Origin: Balneolaceae bacterium
GTDB lineage: Bacteria; Bacteroidota; Rhodothermia; Balneolales; Balneolaceae
Reading direction: 5' to 3'
Assembly: GCA_017640665.1 (NCBI GenBank)
Contig: JAEPQE010000002.1
Span: 310,001-374,000 of the forward strand
Length of the DNA stretch: 64,000 nt
The notes beneath the pieces are model-generated. The model made no database searches and had not been told where the DNA came from. It was given only the letters and a program-made list of their open reading frames with translations. This document shows, in pieces, positions 8,694-15,914 of this stretch. How positions within the stretch are numbered: position 1 is the stretch's first letter; each line of letters starts with the position of its first letter. Both the position numbers and the translations under genes were made by a program.

Positions 8694-8767
8694 TTGGGAT
8701 TATACGAAATGAAACTGTATGAATCCTTTTTGTTAATTACTTGGCTTGCTTCAAAAGCACCATCAAA

Positions 8768-9739
8768 TTAATTATTCTGATACACCCTGATAATATCCGA
8801 ATAACTCATATCATCAAGTAAATCCCGTTGATTCAGTTCCCGAAGAAATTCTTCTGTAACTCCGTTAGCGTACAAACCAATAATGCCCGAGTAGGAAACC
8901 TCGTCCAGATAATCAACTTGCTCAAGCGTTTGTATATAATCTATAGTTACACCATTCGCATAAAGACCTATAATCCCCGAGTACGAGACTTCATCCAGAT
9001 AGTCCAGTCTGTCTAACCCGATCAGGTAGTCTTCGGTTACTCCGTTAGCATATAAGCCTATAATACCCGAATAATTCACCTCATCTAAATAATCTAACTG
9101 TTCCAGTGTTTCCAGATAGTCGATGGTTACTCCATTCGCATACAAACCTATGATACCGGAATAGCTTGTTCCATCCAGATAATCTAAATCATGAAGTGTT
9201 TGCAGGTATTCTTCGCTCACTCCATTTGCCCAAAGACCAATAATTCCTGAGTAGTTCAGACTTCCAAGATAGTTCAGTTCTTCCAGTTTCTCCATATAGC
9301 TAACCGGAACCCTATTATTAAACATAGCTTGAATTTGCGATTCAGAAGGTGTTTCTCTGAAATCCACAGCTCGTACAGCACTTATATAATCCAGATAAGA
9401 ACTGGAAAAACCTGAGGTACCGCTTCCCTGAGATTGAACCACCGCAACATTATCATCATTATCAAACCATCCTCCAATCCCTTGAGCAGTCTGGCTAATC
9501 GCATTCATGGGATTCCAATCGAAATACCAAAGAAAAATAATCGCAAGTACGGCGGCAATTACTACCCGATCTCTTTTCCTGGTACTTTTCTTTTTAACCC
9601 GATAGGTTACTCCGGGTCCTAAATCTTCCTCATCTTCTATGGAATTCTCATGGATATAATCATCCAGATCAAAATCAGGATCGTTGTCATTCAGGTCGTT
9701 GGGAATGCCTTTTTTGTAGCGGTCTTTTCGTGAACTCAT
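8768..9739 (-). CDS. Single-pass membrane protein with 30-residue GIIGLYANGV repeats
   Basis: The 323-residue protein has a charged, Asp-rich cytoplasmic N-terminus and one membrane helix at about residues 59-74 (VVIAAVLAIIFLWYF). A Ser/Gly-rich linker leads to a C-terminal array of 30-residue repeats built on YSGIIGLYANGVT-x2-Y-(LI)-x2-L-x2-LDYLDE. Five units are close copies and the outer ones are degenerate. The motif GV-T-x2-Y-x2-L resembles the tail repeats found behind some M56/BlaR1-type peptidases, but no peptidase domain is present. The array probably binds another protein in the periplasm; this is inference. Confidence 0.7.
   Translation of the reverse strand: MSSRKDRYKKGIPNDLNDNDPDFDLDDYIHENSIEDEEDLGPGVTYRVKKKSTRKRDRVVIAAVLAIIFLWYFDWNPMNAISQTAQGIGGWFDNDDNVAVVQSQGSGTSGFSSSYLDYISAVRAVDFRETPSESQIQAMFNNRVPVSYMEKLEELNYLGSLNYSGIIGLWANGVSEEYLQTLHDLDYLDGTSYSGIIGLYANGVTIDYLETLEQLDYLDEVNYSGIIGLYANGVTEDYLIGLDRLDYLDEVSYSGIIGLYANGVTIDYIQTLEQVDYLDEVSYSGIIGLYANGVTEEFLRELNQRDLLDDMSYSDIIRVYQNN
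8790..9305 (-). repeat. Tandem 90-base coding repeats
   Basis: The GGTATAATCGG-like block recurs with exact 90-base spacing at 8881, 8971, 9061, 9151 and 9241 (plus-strand anchors). Each unit encodes one 30-residue repeat. Copies differ mainly at silent sites and at two or three surface positions, which indicates selection on the protein repeat. Confidence 0.9.
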
Positions 9740-9827
9740 ATTGCCCTGCGATTATTTAAACTCGATAACTACACGAATGAGCTGGTTTTTGGTTTCAAAA
9801 CAGAGCTACAGTATACTGATAACAGAT

Positions 9828-10688
9828 TCAAATCACCCTCCTCTTTTTTCTGAATTTCATAGGTGTGGTATCATATTTTTTCTTAAACGCACTATTAAAG
9901 TATGAAGAATTATGAAAGCCGCTTTCAAAGCCAATCATCGAAATCTGAAGATCTGAATTCTGCAATAATTGCGCCGCTCTTCCCAGACGAAGCTCAAGAA
10001 TATATTCTGAAAAACTCTTAAGTGTTCTGCTTTTAAAATAATGGCTAAATGCTGAAGGCGATATATGTACATGATCAGAGACTTCCTTAATCATCAATTT
10101 CCTTGTATAATTTTCCTGTATAAATTGAAGTGCTTTTGTTAGTCTGATTTCTTCGTTTTTGAACTCTTTATGACTATACCCTTCTGTACAAAGTTTTTCA
10201 GTATTTGCTGACTCTCCGAATAAGTGCAAAAGCCTTAGGAGTCTCATATAATTTGAAAGATTATTCTCTTCTTTTAGCTCATTAACAATCTCCCACGCTT
10301 CTTCTAAACCTTTTTTATTTAGCTTTAATCCGAATTTCGAATTCTTTAACCCATCAAAGATTTTAGTTAAGTGAGGTGCAGAAGCCTGTTGAATAGTAAA
10401 GAGTTCTTCCAAAAAGTGTATCACAATCACTTTATGACTCCCTTTAGGTTTGATCCCATAGTCTTGCCAGCAATGAGGCAATCCCGGCGAGATTAGCACT
10501 ATATCTTTTTCAGAAAAACGCTCGGTACTATCTCCAACCATTCGGGTTCCTTCTATTCCTTCAGTAATGGTTAACTCAAAGGCTTCTTTATGAGCATGAA
10601 ATGGATAGCTTAAATCTACCTGGTTAAAAACCCGGATAAGAAAAGGACAGGATTGGGATAAGCCAACATGTTCCTGGAAAATTTTCAT
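9828..10688 (-). CDS. AraC-family transcriptional regulator
   Basis: The 286-residue protein has an N-terminal cupin-like sensor (FHAHKEAFELTITEG, DIVLISPGLPHCW). The C-terminal double helix-turn-helix domain covers about residues 185-280 (MIKEVSDHVHISPSAFSHYFK, ISMIGFESGFHNSSYFNSAFKKKY, TPMKFRKK). It is divergent from the PhyH dioxygenase gene with 139 bases between them, so it probably senses a small molecule and controls that gene. The ligand cannot be read from the sequence. Confidence 0.88.
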   Translation of the reverse strand: MKIFQEHVGLSQSCPFLIRVFNQVDLSYPFHAHKEAFELTITEGIEGTRMVGDSTERFSEKDIVLISPGLPHCWQDYGIKPKGSHKVIVIHFLEELFTIQQASAPHLTKIFDGLKNSKFGLKLNKKGLEEAWEIVNELKEENNLSNYMRLLRLLHLFGESANTEKLCTEGYSHKEFKNEEIRLTKALQFIQENYTRKLMIKEVSDHVHISPSAFSHYFKSRTLKSFSEYILELRLGRAAQLLQNSDLQISMIGFESGFHNSSYFNSAFKKKYDTTPMKFRKKRRVI

Positions 10689-10827
10689 TGATTATACGTT
10701 TTGAAGAAATTTTTGAAATAAAACAATGCATGAATTTCATTAAAACATAAAATATCAATTTCTCAGTGATATTTATCTACGTAATATTTCCAGATGTTTG
10801 AATAAGTAATGAACATCAATAGAGCAA

Positions 10828-11592
10828 ATGACAACTTCAGACCTACATATATTTACAGAATCAGAGATTAAATCGTATAAAGAAAATGGGTATCTCCTTC
10901 CTGTTAAAAATCTATTATCTGATGATAAACAAACGCTGTTAACTGAACTATTTGAAGAACATCTGGCGAATAGAGGTGGAAAAAAGTCAGATGAGCTTGA
11001 CACTCCTCATTTCAGTGATCAGAGGTTACTTGATATTCTGCTAGCCCCTGAAGTTCTGGATGCAGTTGAAGATATCATCGGACCAAATATCGGGTTATTC
11101 AGCAGCCATTTTATTTCCAAAGAACCTGGAAAAGGTCGAAGAACTCCCTGGCACGAAGACAGTGCCTACTGGGAAGGTAAGTTTGATGAGCTCGATAAGA
11201 TTGTAACTATTTGGTTGGCAATAGATAACTCAACCAAAGAAAATGGTTGTATGGGCGTAGTTCCAGGTACACATAACAATGGATTTTCAGAATACGAAGG
11301 GGTTCAAGACAAAGAGAACAGCACATTCACAACCGAGATTAAAAAAGGCACTTTTGACTTAGATGATGTTGTTTGGTTTGAGCTTAAGAAAGGACAGTAC
11401 TCTATGCATGATGCCAGAATCATACATGGAGCGAATGCAAATACCTCCTCAACACGCAGGTGCGGATACACAATGAGATACTTCTCGTTAGATATGAAAT
11501 TCAATCAGGAATCTGCTCCGAATCACAAGCTGTACCATGCACGAGGAGAAAACGTTGCAAGCAATCCTCTTGTTTATTACAAAGGTGCTTAA
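10828..11592 (+). CDS. Phytanoyl-CoA dioxygenase (PhyH) family protein
   Basis: The 254-residue protein is an Fe(II)/2-oxoglutarate oxygenase. The iron ligands are visible as HEDSAYW (His and Asp) and RIIHGANAN (distal His), and a downstream Arg in the STRRCGYTMRYF segment would hold the co-substrate. The NGCMGVVPGTHNNG motif is typical of bacterial PhyH proteins. The substrate is unknown; an osmolyte or small acid is as likely as a lipid. The divergent AraC regulator points to induction by a substrate. Confidence 0.88.
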   Translation: MTTSDLHIFTESEIKSYKENGYLLPVKNLLSDDKQTLLTELFEEHLANRGGKKSDELDTPHFSDQRLLDILLAPEVLDAVEDIIGPNIGLFSSHFISKEPGKGRRTPWHEDSAYWEGKFDELDKIVTIWLAIDNSTKENGCMGVVPGTHNNGFSEYEGVQDKENSTFTTEIKKGTFDLDDVVWFELKKGQYSMHDARIIHGANANTSSTRRCGYTMRYFSLDMKFNQESAPNHKLYHARGENVASNPLVYYKGA

Positions 11593-11678
11593 TAGTACAA
11601 ATTCTTGCTTTCATTCCTTCGATATTCCATATCGGTTTCATATAGTTAATAAAAATCTTCAAACTGAAGTTGAAACAG

Positions 11679-12806
11679 TTAAAACCTATTCAATCTCAAA
11701 AAGTCGATAGGCAATTCAGTTTTTCCTTGCAAAGCAAGATCAGCCAGGATTTCCCCTACGACTGGAACAAACTTAAACCCGTGACCGCTGAACCCAGCTG
11801 CCAGCACTACTCTCGAGTTTGTATCAGGCAAGAAATCGATTATGAAATGTTCATCCGGGGAATAGGTGTACAAACAGGCGGTTACTTCCACAATGTCTCC
11901 ACCGATTTCCGGTAGGTATTTTTTCAGAAACGAACGAAGTTTCTCTTTCTCCTTTTCGGGATTAAGCTTGTTCAGGTCTTTTGGATGGATAAATTCCCCG
12001 GGGGCATGATGCGCGATCTTAAGTAAACCATTACCGCCCTGTTCGGCACTCAAAATCGGGAAGCCATAAAAAATACCCGGATATTCCGGTTCGGCTACTA
12101 CCCAGCAAGGAAAACGCTCCGGTGCAAACTGATCTGGATGTTCCGGTTTGATCCAGAAAATAAGCTGGCGGGTCACTGTTAGCTGATTTGAAAATCCGTG
12201 AATAAGCTGATTGGTATAAGCTCCTGCTGTCAGAATTAGTTTTTCAGTATGATACTCCATCTTATCGGTATGCACCTCCACGTAGTTGTCTTTGAGCCTC
12301 CAGCCCATCACCGTCTCTCTTGTTTGTACCTCAGCGCCCAACTTCTCCGCCTGTCCGATAAAGCTTCTGATCGTCTCCTCCGCTACCGCAAACCCCGCTT
12401 CCGGCTCTATTAATGCTTGAAAATGAGAAGGGATTTCAAACATTTTTAATTGTTCATTTATCATTCGAGCTAACCGGATATTAAATGTATTGGCAGAAAA
12501 TTCCACCCCTTCCATCACCTTATGTCCCGGCTCCCCGAAATACACCAGTCCATTTTTATGAAACAACTGTTTTCCCGTTTCTCTCTGAATGGAATCCCAG
12601 CCTTTATAGGCCTCCTCAAGCAACGGAACATAATCCGGGTGCTCGAAATAGGCTTTGCGAACAATTCGGGTCTGCCCCGAATGCGAACCCTTCGTATGAC
12701 CAATCCCGAACTGCTCCAGTCCCAATGCCTTTATTCCCCTCTTTGCAAGTTGATACAAAGCCGAAGAACCCATAGAGCCGAGACCTATAATGATGGTGTT
12801 GTACAT
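11679..12806 (-). CDS. Sarcosine oxidase-like FAD-dependent oxidoreductase
   Basis: The 375-residue protein matches monomeric sarcosine oxidase/N-methyltryptophan oxidase. The FAD-binding motif is GLGSMGSSALYQLAKRG near the N-terminus, followed by HTKGSHSGQTRIVRKAYFEHP. VTACLYTYSPDEHFIID contains the Cys used for covalent flavin attachment in the family, and GFSGHGFKFVPVVGE follows. It would oxidise an N-methyl or secondary amine and release formaldehyde or a similar product; the substrate is uncertain. TACTTTTG at 12845-12838 may be its -7 promoter element. It converges on the PhyH gene. Confidence 0.85.
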   Translation of the reverse strand: MYNTIIIGLGSMGSSALYQLAKRGIKALGLEQFGIGHTKGSHSGQTRIVRKAYFEHPDYVPLLEEAYKGWDSIQRETGKQLFHKNGLVYFGEPGHKVMEGVEFSANTFNIRLARMINEQLKMFEIPSHFQALIEPEAGFAVAEETIRSFIGQAEKLGAEVQTRETVMGWRLKDNYVEVHTDKMEYHTEKLILTAGAYTNQLIHGFSNQLTVTRQLIFWIKPEHPDQFAPERFPCWVVAEPEYPGIFYGFPILSAEQGGNGLLKIAHHAPGEFIHPKDLNKLNPEKEKEKLRSFLKKYLPEIGGDIVEVTACLYTYSPDEHFIIDFLPDTNSRVVLAAGFSGHGFKFVPVVGEILADLALQGKTELPIDFLRLNRF

Positions 12807-12876
12807 AAAGATTTTTTTGTAAAAATAGCAAAAGGAACAAAAGTACGTTTGCTTTCTCTATACTAATGCCTTTATT

Positions 12877-12909
12877 CATTATATCCTTTTAATTTCAAAG
12901 GATATAATG
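12877..12909. terminator. Perfect 13-bp hairpin
   Basis: CATTATATCCTTT (12877-12889) and its exact complement (12897-12909) surround a seven-base loop. There is no clear U-run on either side, so this may be an operator or an mRNA structure rather than a terminator. It lies between the start of the flavoenzyme gene and the putative cassette. Confidence 0.5.
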
Positions 12910-12935
12910 AGTAGAACTTAAACTTGAAAAAGGGA

Positions 12936-12958
12936 TAAAATGAACTCAGTTCATTTTA
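12936..12958. promoter_or_regulatory. 23-base palindrome, possible operator
   Basis: TAAAATGAACT (12936-12946) is followed by a single central C and its exact complement (12948-12958). A near-perfect dyad of this size, 32 bases before a start codon, fits a dimeric repressor site. No regulator can be named. Confidence 0.4.
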
Positions 12959-12966
12959 CTCTGTTG

Positions 12967-13501
12967 TTGTACGTCATGCGAAAACGAAAATGAATAGAAT
13001 ATTAATCACTCTCGGACTTTTAGTAATACCTGTAATTGGGTTTTGCGACACTTTGAACTATTGGCATGTTTACTACAATGATTCTGTAATAGCCAAATTC
13101 AACTCTGATTCCCAAGATTTGAAAATTGAAATAGACCGATCCAAAATAAAAGAAGATGATACTTTGACCGTCAGACATGGGGACGATACGCCTTGCATTA
13201 ATTGCAAATTCGTCTTGTTTGTAAGAGACGAGAAAAAACGAAAATTGAGAATTACGGAGACAAATGAATTTTGGGGCAAACTTTCATTTGGACTAAAAGA
13301 CTTAATTGAATTTGGAGATAAAAATGAGAGTAAACGATATGACTTTTATTATTGGGAACAAGATGATGATGGTGGAAAAACCCCAATGAAATTGATCCTT
13401 CAAGTGATATTTGAAGAAATAAAATAAAAAGCACAAACGCACAACAATGGCTAAATGCATGGCCAACCAACCTAACCGTGCACGACATTTTAGCCCAAAC
13501 G
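12967..13501 (+). mobile_element. Putative integron-like single-gene cassette
   Basis: A core-like GTTGTAC at 12966 and a second core-like GTTGAAG at 13501 bound 535 bases. They hold one small plus-strand gene with a 23-base leader, and directly behind its stop an attC-like imperfect palindrome. Each core matches six of seven positions of GTTRRRY. No integrase gene is in the window. The layout matches a gene cassette, but the call rests on structure alone. Confidence 0.45.
12990..13427 (+). CDS. Small secreted hypothetical protein in the putative cassette
   Basis: The 145-residue protein has a signal peptide (MNRILITLGLLVIPVIGFC). Its mature part is charged and AT-rich in coding, with paired cysteines in DDTPCINCKFVLFVRD and a final YYWEQDDDGGKTPMKLILQV. 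I do not recognise the family. Its single-gene unit, short leader and the attC-like site just after the stop fit the typical content of integron cassettes, which mostly encode unknown proteins. Base composition looks lower in GC than the flanking fhs and flavoenzyme genes. Confidence 0.65.
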   Translation: MNRILITLGLLVIPVIGFCDTLNYWHVYYNDSVIAKFNSDSQDLKIEIDRSKIKEDDTLTVRHGDDTPCINCKFVLFVRDEKKRKLRITETNEFWGKLSFGLKDLIEFGDKNESKRYDFYYWEQDDDGGKTPMKLILQVIFEEIK

Positions 13502-13507
13502 TTGAAG
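13431..13507 (+). other. attC-like imperfect palindrome
   Basis: The left arm CAACAATGGCTAAATG (13442-13457) pairs with the right arm CATTTTAGCCCAAACGTTG (13486-13504), with extra unpaired bases on one side only. Such asymmetry is a hallmark of attC sites. Length, placement after a stop codon and the outer CAAC/GTTG pair also fit. The core boxes deviate from consensus by one base or more. Confidence 0.45.
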
Positions 13508-13879
13508 AAGAATTCTTTCCCGCACCATTTATCGCAAGCAGCCTGTGCTGAACCTGTCTGCCGACAGGCAGGCTTGATTCAGTATCCGCTTGTGCTGAAT
13601 TACAACTGATATACCAAGTACTTACTGATGTTTGGTCTATCTCCCTTTGGAGGGAGATAGAAATTCACTTGTGAATTTCAGAGGGAGGACTGTGAGAATG
13701 AAGAAAGATCGAGCTATTCCAATCCTCTCCCTGATCCAAAACAAGTTTTGACTCTGTCCCTCTCCAAAGAGGGACAGTTAATTCAAGCTTTATATTCCTG
13801 AAGTACTGGGCACTTCTTAAAAAAAAGATTTTCTTTTCTTAGTGTTTTCGCGCTTTTGTGGTAGCTATTAATCTGAGAA
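13508..13879. other. Gene-free stretch with repeat sequences
   Basis: No gene is supported here. A TGCTGAACC...GATTCAGTATC hairpin element lies at about 13546-13583, related to one at 57126. Four consecutive hairpins lie at 13637-13778 (separate entry). The rest is AT-rich and carries the downstream end of the minus-strand fhs transcript. Confidence 0.6.
13637..13778 (+). repeat. Four-hairpin palindromic repeat, copy A
   Basis: Four perfect hairpins follow each other. CTATCTCCCT pairs with AGGGAGATAG (13637-13660), AAATTCAC with GTGAATTT (13661-13678), CAAAAC with GTTTTG (13737-13750), and GTCCCTCT with AGAGGGAC (13756-13775). A 27-base block (13736-13762) is identical to 15863-15889 in copy B on the other side of fhs. 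Confidence 0.75.
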
Positions 13880-15559
13880 CTAAAACAACCCCGATATCAC
13901 CCCGTCTTCATCTACGGTCATATTAACGGCGGCCGGAACTTTAGGCAGGCCGGGCATCAGCATCATATTTCCGGAAATAATGACCAGAAACCCGGCTCCG
14001 GCGGAGAGCTGAACATCAGAAACGGTAAACGTGAATCCTTTCGGAGCCCCTCGCAGCGCTGGGTTATCAGAAATAGAAGACTGCGTTTTGGCAATACATA
14101 TGGGAAGCTCGCCATAACCAAGTTCTTTAAAGCGTTTCAGATTTTGCAGGGCTTTCTTTTCAAAATAAACCACCGCCGCGCCATATACCTTTCGGGCTAC
14201 TGCTTTGATTTTATCTTCAATCGAATCCGTTTTCTCATACATCGTTCTGGTATCGGGAGATGGATTCCGAGCTACTGCCTTTGTAACCACTTTTGCGAGA
14301 CTGGTAACCCCTTCTCCCCCTTTGGTGAAGGCATTGTGAGTAGCACAAGGCACGTCTAGCGAGATGCAATAGTTTTCTATATAAGAAAGCTCATCGGGAT
14401 GATCAGTTTCAAAACGATTAACCGCTACCACCACGGGTACATTAAATAATTTCAAGTGATTAACGTGTGCTTCGAGGTTTTTTAATCCTTCTCTGAGCGC
14501 ATCATGGTTTGGCGCTCCTCCGGAAGCGTCCTCTACCGATAAACCTCCATGATATTTCAGGGCTTTGACGGTTGTTACCAATACTACAGCCGAAGGCCAT
14601 ATTCCCGAAACAGGACTTACAATATCAAAGAACTTCTCGGCTCCCAAGTCTGCACCAAAACCTGCCTCAGTAATTACATAATCTGCTAATTTAAGACCGA
14701 TCCGGTTGGCAATAATACTGCTTGTTCCATGCGCAATATTTGCGAAAGGACCTCCGTGGATTAATGCAGGTACATGTTCCATCGTCTGCACCAGATTAGG
14801 CATAATCGCTTCGTTAAGAACAACCGCCATTGCTTCGTGCGCGCCCAGATCCCTGGCTTTTACAGCTTCTCCTTTGCGGTTATAACCAACCACAATCTGT
14901 CCGAGTCTTTCCTTCAAATCTGCTCTGGAAGATGACAAAGCTAAAATCGCCATTATTTCGGAAGCAGCAGTAATAAGAAAGCCAGACTCCCTGGGAATAC
15001 CGTTTACTCTGCCTCCTAGTCCTACCACAATCTGACGAAGAGCACGGTCGTTCATATCCATAGCACGGTTCCAAAGCGGACTGGTCACATCGATATCCAG
15101 TTCATTTCCTTTGAAAATGTGATTATCGAGCATGGCTGCCAGTAAATTGTGGGCGGTGCCAATCGCGTGAATATCTCCATTAAAATGCAGGTTGATCCGC
15201 TCCATGGGAATCACCTGGGAATACCCTCCGCCGGCTGCACCCCCTTTGATACCAAAAACAGGACCAAGAGAAGGCTCCCGAAGTGTCACAATCACTTTCT
15301 TTCCGATCTTATTCATCCCCTGACTCAATCCAATAGAAGTAAGCGTTTTTCCTTCTCCGGTTGGTGTTGGAGTAATCGCGGTTACAAGAATAAGCTTCCC
15401 GTCAGGTCTCTCTTTGAATTTATCCAGCACATTCAGCCTGATTTTCCCCGTGTATTTACCATAGAATTCAAAATTTTCTTCGTCCAACTCCAGTAGCGAC
15501 ATAAAATGGCGCATGTGTTTCATAGGCGCTTGCTGCGCCAGTTTTATGCTGTCAGTCAT
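13880..15559 (-). CDS. fhs: Formate-tetrahydrofolate ligase
   Basis: The 559-residue enzyme makes 10-formyl-tetrahydrofolate from formate, ATP and tetrahydrofolate in the cytoplasm. It shows the P-loop TPTGEGKTLTSIGLSQG, the REPSLGPVFGIKGGAAGGGYSQ block and PAVVLVTT-like core segments, and has the normal family length. A good Shine-Dalgarno GGAGG lies eight bases before the ATG, unusual in this window. With MetF and MetH encoded elsewhere in the window it feeds one-carbon units. It is bordered on both sides by copies of a hairpin repeat. Confidence 0.95.
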   Translation of the reverse strand: MTDSIKLAQQAPMKHMRHFMSLLELDEENFEFYGKYTGKIRLNVLDKFKERPDGKLILVTAITPTPTGEGKTLTSIGLSQGMNKIGKKVIVTLREPSLGPVFGIKGGAAGGGYSQVIPMERINLHFNGDIHAIGTAHNLLAAMLDNHIFKGNELDIDVTSPLWNRAMDMNDRALRQIVVGLGGRVNGIPRESGFLITAASEIMAILALSSSRADLKERLGQIVVGYNRKGEAVKARDLGAHEAMAVVLNEAIMPNLVQTMEHVPALIHGGPFANIAHGTSSIIANRIGLKLADYVITEAGFGADLGAEKFFDIVSPVSGIWPSAVVLVTTVKALKYHGGLSVEDASGGAPNHDALREGLKNLEAHVNHLKLFNVPVVVAVNRFETDHPDELSYIENYCISLDVPCATHNAFTKGGEGVTSLAKVVTKAVARNPSPDTRTMYEKTDSIEDKIKAVARKVYGAAVVYFEKKALQNLKRFKELGYGELPICIAKTQSSISDNPALRGAPKGFTFTVSDVQLSAGAGFLVIISGNMMLMPGLPKVPAAVNMTVDEDGVISGLF

Positions 15560-15914
15560 GACAATACCTCCATTAGCCTTATTATTTTTACTAAGCTAAT
15601 ATGAGGAGTGGATGTGAATTTTTGATAAAGGTGGGAATCTCGTTTAAATACCTGAAAGTCTGGAAGTTAACTTACCATTCTGAGATTGATTCGTCGATTA
15701 GTTTTCGGAGCCCGTAGGAAAAACCATATTCCTCGCAATGACGCTCTTCATTTGTGATGTAAGCCAAAACTATCTCCCTTTGGAGCCTGCCTCCCGCAGG
15801 GATGCCTTCGGCAAGAGGGAGGACGTTAAGTAAAGTTTGTGCTCCACCTTCCTCTCCCTCAGCCAAAACAAGTTTTGACTCTGTCCCTCCGCGAGGAGGC
15901 ACAGTCAACATAAA
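15560..15914. other. Gene-free stretch between fhs and icmF
   Basis: Apart from the hairpin repeat at 15770-15900 I see no gene. A minus-strand open frame at 15672-15911 is made mostly of that repeat and has no protein-like composition. The part next to fhs holds its leader and Shine-Dalgarno. Confidence 0.6.
15770..15900 (+). repeat. Palindromic repeat, copy B
   Basis: It shares with copy A the opening CTATCTCCCTTTGGAG (15770-15785), GAGGGAGGAC (15815-15824), CCTCTCCCT and a 27-base block at 15863-15889. The spacing of these blocks is nearly the same in both. The interior hairpins differ (CCTGCCTCCCGCAGG, GCCTTCGGC), so the structure is kept while the sequence has drifted. Confidence 0.75.

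Noticed and set aside
8790-9305. CRISPR array
   Set aside because: The 90-base periodic repeats are contiguous and coding, with no spacers.
15672-15911. 79-residue minus-strand open frame
   Set aside because: It is made mostly from the hairpin repeat and has no protein-like pattern or family.
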